A stretch of DNA of 64,000 nucleotides from Zanthoxylum bungeanum (GCA_019454045.1 SKCR01023804.1:434001-498000); one strand, 5' to 3'. Positions 10,806-23,626 are shown, counted from the first letter of the stretch. Program-made: numbers and translations. Notes: a model not told the origin generated them from the letters alone.

Positions 10806-11520
10806 ATGAGACGAACCAGAAGCTTTGAACTCCGATCGCTTGACCCAGAAATTGAAAGAACCATCAAACAGTTGAGAAGGGAAAGGCGAGAAGGCCAAGA
10901 AGCTTTAGTCAACATGGAACCTGAACCGTTGGAGGTTGCACCACCAATTCCCATTCGAGACAGAACCATTCTGGTGGTTGACAGACTCATTTCCTGTATT
11001 GTACTTCCTCTCTTACCAGCAAATACGTGTGACATCAAAACATGCATTCAGATGATTCAGCAGTCAGTTCAGTTCGGGGGGAATGTAACTGAAGATCCTA
11101 ATGCCCACATCAGTAACTTCCTGGAAGTTTGCGGTACTTTCAACTACAACAGAGCATCAGAAGAAACAATGAGACTGCGAGTTTTTCCATATTCCTTGAA
11201 AGAAAGAGCTAAAACTTGGCTACATTCACTACCAGCAGGTTCTATCACAACTTGGAACACTTTAGCCACCAAATTTCTTGCAAATACTTTCCACCAGCCA
11301 GAACCAGAAAGCTGAGGAATGACATCACATCCTTTGTACAACAGATTCAGAATCCCTCTGCGAATCTTGGAAATGTACAAAGATTTGCTCCGAAATGTCC
11401 TCACCATGAGATCCAAATGGCTTCAAGTCCAACATTCTATAATGGGCTTTCTGGAATAATGAGAACCACAATTGATGCTGCTGCTGGAGGAGCCTTGATG
11501 GCAAAAGGACAAGATCAAGC
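10806..11520 (+). pseudogene. Athila-1 gag, N-terminal part, frameshifted
   Basis: The frame from ATG 10806 reads MRRTRSFELRSLDPEIE and continues through an NVTEDPNAHISNFLEVCGTF segment and LRVFPYSLKERAKTWLHSLP, the gag core of Athila elements. It breaks at about 11290 by frameshift (stop near 11315). Matching sequence continues out of frame to 11520, where Copia-A1 is inserted. Athila-2 carries the corresponding region in better condition at 58867-58049. The coding sequence resumes at 21519. Confidence 0.85.
11516..11520 (+). other. Target-site duplication of Copia-A1 (left)
   Basis: CAAGC here is repeated at 21519-21523. Removing the insert plus one copy restores gag continuity with the homologous Athila-2 sequence. 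Confidence 0.92.
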
Positions 11521-13617
11521 TGTTGGTTATAATCTAGGTCCCAAGATTAAACAAGACATGAAAACAATGCGTGAATACATCAACGGAGGTAGCGGAATAC
11601 TCACATCGATTAGTTGAGTCGATTTGAAGACGAATCAAGCCCAAAATACTCACTGCCTTAGGCGCCACTGGTGGCAGTCCACTGCCTTCACAAATCAGAT
11701 TTTGAGCTGAGAAACGGAGCTCCAACCTCGTCTAACGGATCCCGCTCATGGGCGAACCTCCCTACCACCTTCGCAAGACTCGTAAGTGTGCTAGCACTTG
11801 ATTTCTCACCATGAAAAACCACTCTTGCTTCCCTATTGCTCACGCCATTTCTGGTTCAAAACCAGTCCATATTTTTTGTTTTGGGCGTGAGAGAATAGAA
11901 AAATGGAGAGATAGAAATGTGTTGACATGTTACAAAAAGTGTAAAGCCTTTTTGATTATAATTTTTCCAAAATAATAATCAATTTCCATTTAATTTCATC
12001 TAATAAATTAAATGAATTTTGGAGCCAAAAACCAAAAGTTTTCCCTCCACTAGCTTTCACTATTCACATCAACTTTAGTCATATCAACTTTAATAAAGTG
12101 ACATGTCTTTCAATCAATCAATCACATCAATCAATCACATCACTCAAAGTGACATTTGATTTGACGCTTGATGTGATGAATGATTTGACGCTTGATGCGA
12201 CTTGCGATACCGCACTCGAATTCGAAACACGAATGCGCTCGCAATCACACTCGGGCTCGGGTTCGTTAATTCCAAATTAATGATTTTTCCGTCGCGTCGT
12301 AATTAAATGATTACGCCTAGCGAATTCACTATTCACGTCGCTGACGAATTAATTCTAAATTAATTCGTTCGCCCGAATTAAAATCTAATTTTAATTCCGC
12401 GTCGAAATCTAATTTCGTTTAATATATCGAATATATTAATTTATCGATTAATTCCAAATTAATCGTTATCTCTCTCTAGACGATATTTTATCCTAGATAA
12501 AATATCGTCTAATTAATCCTAGATTAATTTGTCTCTCTTCTATATAATCCCAGATTATTCAAGAGTGCGAGTTGTGCGTCATCGGTGGATTATCGGGAAG
12601 AGACCCATGAGATCCCCGGATAAGTTGGCAGTAAATGCGGTCGTCGGAGTATCCGAATCACGTACGTACCAAGTACTACGTTCTACCGATTTACGAGACA
12701 AGGTCGACTCCTAGTAAAGCACCAAGTCTACCCAATTCTCCGGACATATCCATTTAAGAATATTAAGATCTGTATCAAGCGTAGTATACTAATGTATTGT
12801 GCGTATCGGCCCAGTATCGGATAGTCACGTGCTAGGGCTGGGGCTTGATAAGTGTCTACCCCGTCCGAAGCACATATCGGATGTCTGGTAACATAGTCTC
12901 TATAATCGGATATTCATGACCCGGTCACAATATCCCGATTGGTTGCGCAACACTCAAGAGCACTAGTACCATATCCTGCGTGACATCATCTCCAATATGA
13001 CTGAAGTGATACTTCCGTCTTGACATCACACCCAATACACTACGACTCTCTGATAAACCCAGAAGTGGTGTACGCAGAACCGATTAAAGCCCTGTACCAC
13101 CAAGACCAAAGTCTATCGATTATCGTAAGTATTAGCGATGTAAGTCTCAGGTTAAGACTATACACACCTACCTTGATTTCGGCCTCCCATAGACACATAG
13201 TCATAATACCAATGGGATTCCGAAGGGTCTATCCAGAGCGAAGCTGTTTCCCGTACCATCGGTGAAACACGACCTCCTATCGCACTTGCATAAGTATCCA
13301 ATACTTATATATATGAGAACTATGCCGTTGTGCCCTCACAACGCACACAAGTGCAATACTAGCCTATTCCGTATTATCGATGTCCAGTCTCGATAATACT
13401 CCGGCTAGGGATTTTAATGATTAATCCTTCGGGGACTGATACTGTCTCATATCATTCTCAGTCCAGGAACTAATCATAGGGACCTCTCTTCATTTATATA
13501 TCTATGGTGATCTAATCACAAATGATGAGAGTGCAATTTCCTTGTCACATAGTTAATTTGCTACAACAACACAATGATCTGTGCAAATAGTGACGCTATG
13601 GGTCATTTTGTCCAACA
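11521..13617 (-). repeat. Copia-A1 3' LTR
   Basis: Its - strand begins TGTTGGACAAAATGACCC and ends ATTATAACCAACA. It matches 19427-21518 closely with scattered substitutions and small indels. Relatives occur at 42731-47321 (interrupted) and 62148-63754. Confidence 0.92.
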
Positions 13618-13628
13618 ATCCCCCACTT
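13618..13628 (-). promoter_or_regulatory. Copia-A1 polypurine tract
   Basis: On the - strand AAGTGGGGGAT lies directly against the TGTTGG start of the 3' LTR, the usual copia arrangement. Confidence 0.8.
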
Positions 13629-15470
13629 GGCACATAGCGAGTCACTCAAGTGTCCTACACCCGAACTATGTACGGTTCGCTCAAATTGCTGAGGAAAGGT
13701 TTTCGTCAGCGATTTGCTTGATTATCGTTTGACGCGATTTATACGATCATCACATCGCCACGATGTATGATCCGAACGAATCAGACGATATAGAAGTATA
13801 TATCTGGATCGTCGATGAGACCTTTAATTCCTTAGCATGTGCTGACGCCTAGCTCAGCTGCTAAAAGAACTATATCTAATCTAATTAGATTTATTTTCGA
13901 TCCAAATGGCTTCTATTGCTGCCTCAGCTGCAGCAATAATCCGCATTTGTTGTTTATTCGGCAACAGTTATCTTGCTCGGAATATTTCCAGTTCACTGTC
14001 CCGTTATTCAAACTTTATAGTACCGTAGTATTTAATTGTTTGGAAACTTGCAGCAGTGATCCCAGTCACTTCAAGTTCTCCTTCTCCATAGTTTAAGACA
14101 ACATCTTTAGTTCTCTCAGATACTAACAGATGTCCTTAATCTTCAATCCAGTGACTATCACTAGGATTGACCTGATCGTGACTCCATATGCTCGAAGCGT
14201 ATGAGACACCCTATCAAGTACATTTTAAATGTACAATTTCCAAGAGAGTGTTAACCAACTCCAAATCTATCCCAGTAGATCTTTATTCCTTGAATAAAGG
14301 TTGTTACTCCCCAGAATTCTACGGAGAATTTCTATTGAAAGCCAAGCTTTCATCAATTGTTTTATGGGAATTTCACTGTCAGTGCGCTCTCCCACTAACC
14401 TCCTTATATACACAAGAATTATTTCGTTTTGAGTCAAATCATAAATCATTATGATTATTTCAAAACGACAGTTCCAAGAACCTTATGCTTGCATTAATCC
14501 AAACATGGATAGAATAACCCGCAAACCTTGTTTGTCGGTTATACAAAATCGTCAGGATGTTGTAAACATCCTCCAAAAGGTTTCCTTTTCAGGAAAGCGA
14601 TTTTGATCTATAACTGACACATTTCATAAATGAAATACGCAGTTATTAACAAGCATCTTCAAAATGGATTTACCATGGCAACAGGTAAAAGGTTGAACCG
14701 TTATTAACACAATGTTGATAACGATACCTTTCCGTCAAAAGCCCAGCTTTGTACGTTGGTATGTTGCCTTCCATGTATGTCTTCCTTGAAGACGTTAATG
14801 TACCAATAGGCACAATGCCTTGTGGTACAACAACTGGTATCCAAAATAGTTGTTATACATGGAATCCATTTCGGACTCATGGCACTTTGCCATAATAGGG
14901 AGTCGATACCTCGTATCACTTCCTCAAAACGTAGTCGGTGGATATACCTTCATAAGATTGACATCTTTATGAGGTTAGATCAGAAACCCATACCCTAGGT
15001 TGTTTTCTAGACTCTATCCGATCTACGAAGTTCTTGTGTATTTGAAGATTAATGGTACAGATTCATCATTGATGAACTATTTGTGTTCCATTAAGGACTT
15101 CGTGCCCTGAACAGTATTACTCCGATTTTCATCGAGTATCACTATCCTCCCACTGACCACTGCATATCGGTATTCCTCTCAGAAAACCGCATGGTGAGCA
15201 ACAATCACATTGTTCTCATGTGAGATTTATAAGTACTATAGTTAAGGTTTCCCTTAGGATAACCTATATTGGCACTTATCCAATTTGGGTTCTTAGTTTG
15301 GTATCATCCAAACGTTATGCCTGGCATACCCAAATTATTAGGAGTGAGAAACCCTGTTTCTTTCTTGTTTATATCCTATATGATATCTGTCAAACAGATT
15401 TATATGGAACCTTATTCTAAATAAGTTTTGCACTGTTAATACATATCCTATAGAAGGAAACAGTAGCTCA
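13629..15470 (-). pseudogene. Copia-A1 reverse transcriptase/RNase H remnant
   Basis: Next to the LTR the - strand in shifting frames gives the copia pol tail, ending in a segment like FERTVHSSGVGHLSD and then AKWG. Around 14690-14860 another frame gives VPQGIVPIG and TYKAGLLTERY, resembling the copia RT start (a V-P-x-G-C-x-P-I-G segment, then TYKARLVAKGY). The frame is broken throughout and no intact catalytic block can be read. Confidence 0.65.
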
Positions 15471-16010
15471 GAGCGACTCGTGATAAACCTTATCATGTCC
15501 AACAAAATTCGGTTTTTTCGGACACACCGTCTAACTGACGTGTCTAAGTCGTCCGCTCATCATGAAAGAATACCATACTCTTTCATGTACGTATGAAACT
15601 TACTGCTTAAGTATTTTCCATTACGGTCTTACCGTGGGAATAATACTATAGCCGATCTGCTGTTTTTCTATTTCGTGTCGAAACTCTAAAGTTTCCGATT
15701 TGTGTTCTTCAAAAGAAACACATAACCATAACGTGATGCTACATCCGTCAAGGTCACGAAATATTCATGTTCACATCTAGTCTAGCTAGATATGGGCCCA
15801 CTTACTTCACCATGAACAGGGCTAACAGATCAGTGGCCCTTTTACTATTACCAAGTAAATAGTATTTTAGGTATTTTACCTAATAAACTAGATTCGCAGA
15901 CCTTATTTGAATAGTCAAATCAGTCCTAGTACCCACTCTTCAAAAGTGTGGATATACGAGTCTCGTTTAATTGTGTCCTAGACAACATGCCACAAATAAG
16001 TCTCTATTGA
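15471..16010 (-). pseudogene. Copia-A1 integrase remnant
   Basis: The - strand in mixed frames contains HSDVSGPIS, then EYFVTLTDVASRYGYVF. This is the copia integrase core around its first catalytic Asp (HSDVCGP) and the FTDD-x-SR-x-x-x-V/Y motif. The same region in better condition is at 43300-43640. Frameshifts and stops rule out function. Confidence 0.75.
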
Positions 16011-19000
16011 TCAAATCAATTTGAGCTATTTATTTGTCATTTTTATATGTTTGAGATTTTATTATATTCAAAATATAAATTATGTTATTTACATCTAATG
16101 TATTTATCTCAGTATCATCTTTATATAATGAAACACTTAGTGTTCTAGAATATAAAGGTTTTATCCGCAACGGATTAAACACTGATATAGAGATAATGTC
16201 TCTAGTCAAACTAGTTACATTATAACAGTTCCTAATTTAAGTACATACCCAAAGGGTAGTTCCTAAACTTAGGTATCTACGGTCGAAACAGCGACTTTCG
16301 TCCCGTTTCCGATTCGCAGAGAAATCTCGGCTTGAAGTCAGTATCCAGCTCATAGCGGATTCTGAACATCAATACATATATTTTATGTACCACACTAAGT
16401 ATTTAAAATCCAATTTCAATACTAGTAGTGAACATAACTTTGACAAATATTTTAAAGTCAGAGCCTCGCCCTTTCTTTAATTCCTTCGTGTCTTCCATAT
16501 CCAAATGGTAGTCACTTTGGGATATGTCAATTATCTTTTCAATATTTCACAAACCTTTGGCCAAGCCTTGGGTTTCGGAATATCGAAACGATGTGCACCT
16601 TGTGCAACACGCCCAATTGTAAACTTTGACTTTTCTCCACTAGAATAGTCAATTAATTCTCCAAGAATTATTAATTGCAATTTTAATACCTTTTAAATCT
16701 AAAGATAGATTTATTGTCAGGTATATTAAATTAAGCACTAAAGTCATCATCACATAAATCTTCCAAAGATTTATGCTCTACTTATTTGCTTAATTTTGGG
16801 CTTAGATATAACAAGTTATTTTATCCAATAAAGTAACCTATTATTAATTCCCAATAAAATTAAATCATTTAAAACATTTAATCCAAGGATTATATATTTT
16901 AAATATTCAACTTTTCAATTCTTTCTTGATTTCAATAGTCCAACTATTTAATCAATTTAATAAGGTACTATTCATTATAATGATTACAATAATCCAATTA
17001 TTTAATCAACTATAATTTTAATTCAATTATATTGATTACTATAATCCAATTATAAAATCAACTATATATCGAATGAGTTTGTATATAGTCCAACTATATG
17101 TATTTTTAAAACAACATAAAATATTAGTCCAACTAATACTTTTGATTAATATGACGAGTAAAATATAGATGAGCGCGTTTAGCGAGTATTCGAACGAATG
17201 TTGCAAATTCAATACTTGCCTCCCACTATTTTTCGTCGAGCCTCTAACCCTCTGTCGAGTACTCGGGAAACCGTGTTTCCTAGTGGGCTAGGATCCCGTT
17301 AAATATCACACAATCTTGACTTTGGCCAACAAATTGTATGATAATTAACTAGGTAGATCTCGAAGATCAATTGGATCTCATCCAACTCCTAGATCCAGTA
17401 GGTGGACATCCAAGTCCCAAACATATATCTTATATATGCCTATACATCGAATGTATACCCTAACCTTTTTCCTCTGAATCAACTAGGCCTTGGCTTTGGC
17501 ACAACAAACCTAGTGATCCCAGTCAAGCGCGGACCCATTGACATGGAAGCTTCGTAATCAATGTCAATGGACAAGAAGTGGTCTTGACTTTGGCCAACAA
17601 ACCACAACTTGGACACGACACCGATATGGAACAAAGCCTCGTGATTAAAACACATCTTCGACGGACAAGGGCTTGACTTTGGCCAACAACCCCTGCCAAT
17701 CTCGGATCTTGAGTAAGAATCACTCAATGGAAGGAAAATAAACGCTTGATATTTAACGAGGGTTTTTCGCGTGCAAATTGGCTACCAATTTAATTATCTT
17801 TGTTAAGGTCTCATCATCATACACCCTTAAACATGCATTCTAAACACATAATAAAGCGAGTATGAAATAAATAATAATGATATGTGGATGGATACTTTAC
17901 ACATTGATCCTAGATCAAATCTCTCCCTTTCTCACTCAAGCTAGCACTTGTATTACTTCTACCCGTTACACTACACTTCTAAAGAAACCTCATTTACATT
18001 GAGGGGAATAGGTGAGAAGAGAATACAAAGAGAATAGAGGTGATAAGGCTGGACACGCAGGTCCAATTTAATAAATCGAATTTATTACAACAATTTCCAA
18101 AATTGCCCCCCCCATCTAATATCCATCCGATATACATTATTCATACAACACAACCACGTATTCACACACATAAGCATGCTATCAATCAATCTAATCAAAT
18201 TAATTAATCTGATAATTAAGTGATCATCCAATGTTCAAACAACGATTTGATTTTGTTCGAGTCAAACTCGTTTTTGCGAATAAGTACTTAAAGTACGAAT
18301 TCATGAATTAAATTAAACTACATCATTAAATCTAATTTAACATGTATTTAATACTAATTCACTATTCAATTCCAAATTAAACATTACACTTTATTAATAA
18401 ACCTTTTACGATTTAAATTCCAAATTTAATCGTAACGCGTCTCAAAGACCGATTAACGTCCAACGTCAATTCAATTAAAGTCCAATGGGCTTTTAATTGA
18501 TTTCTTAAGGCGTGGACTTTTGGTCAACTCGGGTCAAACCGATAACCAAAGTCCAATCCGGGATTTACCCCATAAGCCCATAAATCAATCTTGGCCCATT
18601 AGGCCCAATTGAACTTTAAAGGTTCATTAGTCGCATTTGGGCTTTATGGTTAAGGTTTTGGGCCCAATTGGATCCAATCCATTCGGCCTAAACCCAACTT
18701 GATAAAATCAAGCCCAATAGGCCCAATTACAACATTAGAAGCCCAAATCCAATTTAAGCCTAAATAATTAAATTTCATGAATCCAATTCCGCAATTTAAT
18801 TACTTAAAGTGCATTACATGATTAATCAACTAAATCAACATTTCCAAAACACTAAATTAGTCCAATTAATCATACTCAATTCATTATTATATGTCCAACA
18901 CACAAATTGAAAAATCAAACCCATTTACATGCTTCAAAGCTCTCGGCCAAGGAGGGATTTTGTGTCCGATTTGGTTCAACACAATCCATCAACAATCCAC

Positions 19001-19412
19001 ATCACAATCCAATTCAATCCATCCTAATGATTATCATATCACACATCCAATGTCACAAAATCAAAATCACCAAGACATTAGGGCAATAATCTTATTCGGC
19101 CAAGGTGATTAATTTAGGGATTTTATGTTCAATTCAAAATCCAATCCAATTAGTTCCAAATTAACATTATCCTTAATGATTCCAACTCATCAAATGAATC
19201 AAAATCAAAAATTTCCAAGCACCCAAAAATCAATACACATTCGGCCAAGAGGAAATATTTGGGAAAATTGTTCTAAACATTTTTTCTTGAAATTGATCAA
19301 ATCAATCTTCAATACAACAACATTTAAACATGCTCAATCATCCAATTTCATAAATCATGCTCAAATCCAAAATACCCAATTTTAAGCCTACATTTTTCAT
19401 GCTTGAACCTAA
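16011..19412 (-). pseudogene. Copia-A1 gag and leader remnant
   Basis: At 16450-16515 the - strand reads SQSDYHLDMEDTKELKK then GRGSD. It aligns with the zinc-knuckle region of the related fragment at 44200-44295, but the CX2CX4HX4C knuckle itself is missing. The phrase CTTGACTTTGGCCAACAA occurs three times between 17310 and 17690. The remainder (about 17760-19412) is AT-rich with many CCCAAT phrases and no recognisable protein. Confidence 0.55.
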
Positions 19413-19425
19413 GCTCTTGATGCCA
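19413..19425 (-). promoter_or_regulatory. Copia-A1 primer-binding site, initiator tRNA-Met type
   Basis: The - strand reads TGGCATCAAGAGC just inside the right LTR, close to the TGGTATCAGAGC site of most plant copia elements. It fixes the minus orientation. Confidence 0.7.
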
Positions 19426-19426
19426 T

Positions 19427-21518
19427 TGTTGGTTATAATCTAGGTCCCCAGATCAAACAAGACATGAAAATAATGCGTGAATACATCAACGGAGGTAGCG
19501 GAATACTCACATCGATCGGTTGAGTCTTTTGAAGACGAATCAAGCCCAAAATGCTCACTGCCTTAGGCGCCACTGGTGGCAGTCCACTGCCTTCACAAAT
19601 CAGATTTTGAGCTGAGAAACGGAGCTCCAAGCCTCGTCTAACGGATCCCGGCTCATGGGCGAACCTCCCTACCACCTTCGCAAGACTCGTAAGTGTGCTA
19701 GCACTTGATTTCTCACCGTGAAAAACCACTCTTGCTTCCTTATTGCTCACGCCATTTCTGGTTCAAAACCAGTCCATATTTTTCTGTTTTGGGCGTGAGA
19801 GAATAGAAAGAAATGGAGAGATAGAAATGTGTTGACATGTTACAAAAAGTGTAAAGCCTTTTTGATTTAATATTTTCCAAAATAATAATCAATTTCCATT
19901 TAATTTCATCTAATAAATTAAATGAATTTTGGAGCCAAAAACCAAAAGTTTTCCCTCCACTAGCTTTCACTATTCACATCAACTTTAAGTCAATATAACT
20001 TTAATAAAGTGACATGTCTTTCAATCAATCAATCACATCACTCAAAGTGACATTTGATTTGACGCTTGATGTGACGATGATTTGACACTTGATGCGACTT
20101 GCGATGCCGCACTCGAATTCGAAATACGAATGCGCTCAATCACACTTGGGCTCGGGTTCGTTAATTCCAAATTAACGATTTTTCCGTCGCGTCGTAATTA
20201 AATGATTACGCCTAGCGAATTCACTATTCACGTCGCTAACGAATTAATTCTAAATTAATTTGTTCGCCCGAATTAAAATCTAATTTTAATTCCGCGTCGA
20301 AATCTAATTTCGTTTAATATATCGAATATATTAATTTAATCGATTAATTCCAAATTAATCGTTATCTCTCTCTAGATGATATTTTATCCTAGATAAAATA
20401 TCTCTGTAATTAATCCTAGATTAATTTTCTCTCTCTTCTATATAATCCCAGATTATTCAAGAGTGCGAGTTGTGCGTCATCGGTGGATTATCGGGAAGCG
20501 ACCCATGAGATCCCCGGATAAGTTGGCAGTAAATGCGGTCGTCGGAGTATCCGAATCACGTACGTACCAAGTACTACGTTCTACCGATTTACGAGACAAG
20601 GTCGACTCCTAGCAAAGCACCAAGTCTACCCAATTCTCCGGACATATCCATTTAAGAATATTAAGATCTGTATCAAGCGTAGTATACTAATGTATTATGC
20701 GTATCGGCCCAGTATCGGATAGTCACGTGCTAGGGCTGGGGCTGGATAAGTGTCTACCCCGTCCGAAGCACATATCGGATGTCTGGTAACATAGTCTCTA
20801 TAATCGGATATTCATGACCTGGTCACAATATCCCGATTGGTTGCACAACACTCAAGAGCACCAGTACCATATCCTACGTGACATCATCTCCAATATGACT
20901 GAAGTGATACTTTCGTCTTGACATCACACCCAATACACTACGACTCTCTGATAAACCCAGAAGTGGTGTACGCAGAACCGGTTAAAGCCCTGTACCACCA
21001 AGACCAAAGTCTATCGATTATCGTAAGTATTAGCGATGTAAGTCTCAGGTTAAGACTATACACACCTACCTTGATTTCGGCCTCCCATAGACACATAGTC
21101 ATAATACCAATGGGATTCCGAAGGGTCTATCCAGAGCGAAGCTGTTTCCCGTACCATCGGTGAAACACGACCTCCTATCGCACTTGCATAAGTATCCAAT
21201 ACTTATATATATGAGAAATATACCGTTGTGCCCTCACAACGCACACAAGTGCAATACTAGCCTATTCCGCATTATCGATGTCCAGTCTCGATAATACTCC
21301 GGCTAGGGATATTTAATGATTAATCCTTCGGGGACTGATACTGTCTCATATCATTCTCAGTCCAGGAACTAATCATAGGGACCTCTCTTCATTTATATAT
21401 CTATGGTGATCTAATCACAAATGATGAGAGTGCCATTTCCTTGTCACATAGTTAATTTGCTACACAACAACACAATGATCTGTGCAAATAGTGACGCTAT
21501 GGGTCATTTTGTCCAACA
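19427..21518 (-). repeat. Copia-A1 5' LTR
   Basis: This is the pair of 11521-13617, with the same ends and followed by the CAAGC duplication. Confidence 0.92.
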
Positions 21519-21981
21519 CAAGCCTGGGACCTAATCGAAGAAATGGTCAACAACAATTCCTTGTGGCCAACAGAAAGGAGCATGATCCAAAGAATTGCAG
21601 GAATTTATGAAAGTGGAGCCAATACAGCAATCAACGCCAAGCTAAATCAGATATGCAAATTCATGGAGACTCTTACCACTGGATCCACAAGTTCACCATA
21701 TGGAGGAGCACCAGAGTCGAACCAACTTGAAGAGAAGGTGAATTATGTCAACAATTTCAACAGACAGTGGAAAAATCCATATTCCAACACCTACAACCCA
21801 GAGTGGAGGAATCATCCCAATTTTTCATAGAGCAACAATTCAGGCCAATAGCAGAACTATCCACCACCTGAATTCCAGCAACATAACAAAAGCCAGGAGC
21901 AGGCAAATGAACCAGGAATAACAGAAGTGTTGACCCACTTGAAAAAGATAGAAGCAAAACACGACTCTCAAGCAGCAAGAT
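21519..21981 (+). pseudogene. Athila-1 gag, middle part after the copia insertion
   Basis: The frame from 21524 continues with AWDLIEEM, a RSMIQRIAGIYESGAN segment and NPYSNTYNPEWRNHPNF, all matching Athila-2 gag at about 58500-58190. A stop at 21828-21830 ends it; further stops follow. The Gln-rich stretch after it contains a short duplication (CAAGCAGCAAGATATGAT at 21969 and 22003). Confidence 0.85.
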
Positions 21982-23226
21982 ATGATACTATATTTCAATC
22001 TCAAGCAGCAAGATATGATGCTATGCCAAGCAGAATTAATTCAAAGTCAATCAGCTTCTATTAAAGCATTGGAGAATCAAATTGGACAACTGGCCAATGC
22101 TCAGAGTTACAGACCGCCAGGTACCCTTCCTAGCAACACAGAGCCAAATCCAAGGAACATGGGGAAGGAGCAATGTCATGCCATCATGTTAAAAAGCGGT
22201 ACTGAAATCAACAAAGATGTTGGAATCAATGCAACAACAATTGAAGATTTTCCAAAAGAAACAAAGCAACAGATGGAGGAAAAAGAAGCAAAGGAAAAAG
22301 AACAGATCACTCCACCTCCACCTTTTCCTCAGCGTCTTCAGAAGAATAAACTGGACAAACAGTTTGCTCGATTCTTGGAGGTGTTCAAAAAGTTGCATAT
22401 CAACATTCCATTTGCAGAAGCGTTGGAACAAATGCCCAGCTATGCCAAATTCATGAAAGACATTCTTTCACGAAAGCATAGATTGGGAGATTATGAGACA
22501 GTAGCATTATCAGAAGAATGCAGTGCCATCATTCAGAGAAAACTTCCTCCAAAATTGAAAGATCCTGGCAGTTTCACTGTTCTTTGCACCATAGGAGAAC
22601 ATGACTTCGGTAAGGCTCTGTGTGATTTAGGTGCTAGTGTTAACTTGATGCCTTTTTCTATTTTCAGGAAACTGCAGATTGGAGAAACAATGCCCACTTC
22701 AGTCTCACTACAACTTGCTGATAGAACGCTCGTATTTCCAAGAGGCGTAGTTGAGGATGTGCTGGTCAAGGTTGACAAATTCATTTTCCCAGCATATTTT
22801 ATTGTCCTTAATATGGAGGAAGACGCAGATGTGCCAATTATCCTCGGGAGACCATTCTTGGCTACAGGTCAAACCATTATTGATGTACAAAAAGGAGAAC
22901 TGACCATGAGGGTACAAGACCAAGAAGTAACATTCAATGTTTTCAAAGCCATGAATTTCCCAGATGATGAAAAGAATGAGGAATGTTTCAGACTTGATAT
23001 GATACATAGTACCATTCAGAACTCTGATGAAAGACAAAGTTCTACTGACAAACTTAAAGCATGTCAATTACTTGTGGAGCCTGAAGATAAATCGCACTGC
23101 GTACTGAAGAAGCCTATTCTTGCACTACAAGTAACAGAAGAGAAAAAGTTCCACCAGCTCAACGAACTGGAGGAATTTCACATACAGCCTTTTGAGGATG
23201 CCAAATTGTACAAGGAAAAGACATGA
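21982..23226 (+). CDS. Athila-1 gag C-terminus plus protease, fused to a post-integrase segment
   Basis: This is an open frame of 414 codons. The N-terminal part reads ENQIGQLANAQSYRPPG, a typical Athila gag end. A Lys/Glu-rich linker and PPPPFPQRLQK follow. The aspartic-protease domain is centred on CDLGASVNLMPFSIF (D-x-G-A-S active site, about residue 217) and PIILGRPFLAT (flap/second lobe). At about residue 375 the frame passes without a stop into KKFHQLNELEEFHIQPFEDA, which in Athila-2 lies after the integrase catalytic core. The RT, RNase H and integrase core have therefore been deleted in frame. Protease would process Gag; without RT the element cannot replicate alone. Confidence 0.8.
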   Translation: MILYFNLKQQDMMLCQAELIQSQSASIKALENQIGQLANAQSYRPPGTLPSNTEPNPRNMGKEQCHAIMLKSGTEINKDVGINATTIEDFPKETKQQMEEKEAKEKEQITPPPPFPQRLQKNKLDKQFARFLEVFKKLHINIPFAEALEQMPSYAKFMKDILSRKHRLGDYETVALSEECSAIIQRKLPPKLKDPGSFTVLCTIGEHDFGKALCDLGASVNLMPFSIFRKLQIGETMPTSVSLQLADRTLVFPRGVVEDVLVKVDKFIFPAYFIVLNMEEDADVPIILGRPFLATGQTIIDVQKGELTMRVQDQEVTFNVFKAMNFPDDEKNEECFRLDMIHSTIQNSDERQSSTDKLKACQLLVEPEDKSHCVLKKPILALQVTEEKKFHQLNELEEFHIQPFEDAKLYKEKT

Positions 23227-23488
23227 TGAGAAGATAGTGCGCATACAACTGGAACCAGGGCAAAAGGTACTGTTAAACAAATCAAGGGGGAAATTCTTCC
23301 AATGGAAGCCAAAATCACGGTGGTCAGGTCCATTTGTGATCACCAAGGTTTTACCAGACAGAGCCGTTGAGATACATGATCCTGACTCCAATAAAACTTT
23401 CAAGGTTAAAAACAAGCGTGTTAAGCACTACTGGGGAGAATCATTTGAGCGACAAAAAGAAAGTGTCACACTTTCAGATCTAGCCTAA
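23227..23488 (+). pseudogene. Athila-1 integrase C-terminal (GPF) module remnant
   Basis: After a frameshift at about 23220 the homologous sequence continues in another frame (open from 23192). It reads LEPGQKVLLNKSR, then KSRWSGPFVITKVLPDRAVEI, the GPY/F-type C-terminal module of gypsy integrases, and ends ESVTLSDLA. The same module stands at 54295-53963 in Athila-2. The AGGGAGGCAACC phrase 50 bases downstream is also shared by both. Confidence 0.8.
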
Positions 23489-23594
23489 CGTTCGAGAAGT
23501 CACGTCTAGCTGACGACTTTAAACTTAGCGCTCGCAGGGAGGCAACCGATGCAATTTTTGTATATATTGTGATCTGGTGTGTTTTATTTTTGTG

Positions 23595-23610
23595 TGTTTA
23601 ATTTTTACAG
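23595..23610 (+). promoter_or_regulatory. Splice-acceptor-like site before the Cys-rich ORF
   Basis: The pyrimidine-rich GTTTAATTTTTACAG ends 16 bases before ATG 23627. Athila-2 has the equivalent GTTTAGTTTTTGCAG at the same place. Env-class Athila ORFs are thought to be expressed from spliced RNA. No matching donor was identified. Confidence 0.4.
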
Positions 23611-23626
23611 GTTTAGTTATTTCACG

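Larger units (their letters stand above)
11521..21518 (-). mobile_element. Copia-A1: complete but coding-dead Ty1/copia retrotransposon
   Basis: The element is bounded by TGTTGG...CCAACA and by CAAGC duplications. The orientation is minus: the primer-binding site lies beside the right LTR and the polypurine tract beside the left one. The 5.8-kb internal region holds only degraded gag, integrase and reverse transcriptase segments with many stops. Yet the two LTRs are very similar, which suggests that it moved with proteins supplied by another copy. Confidence 0.9.

Noticed and set aside
12098..13265. Short frames in the copia LTRs, including an 81-codon frame repeated at 20918-21163
   Set aside because: Both are the same LTR sequence; the frame is conserved only because the LTRs are near-identical.
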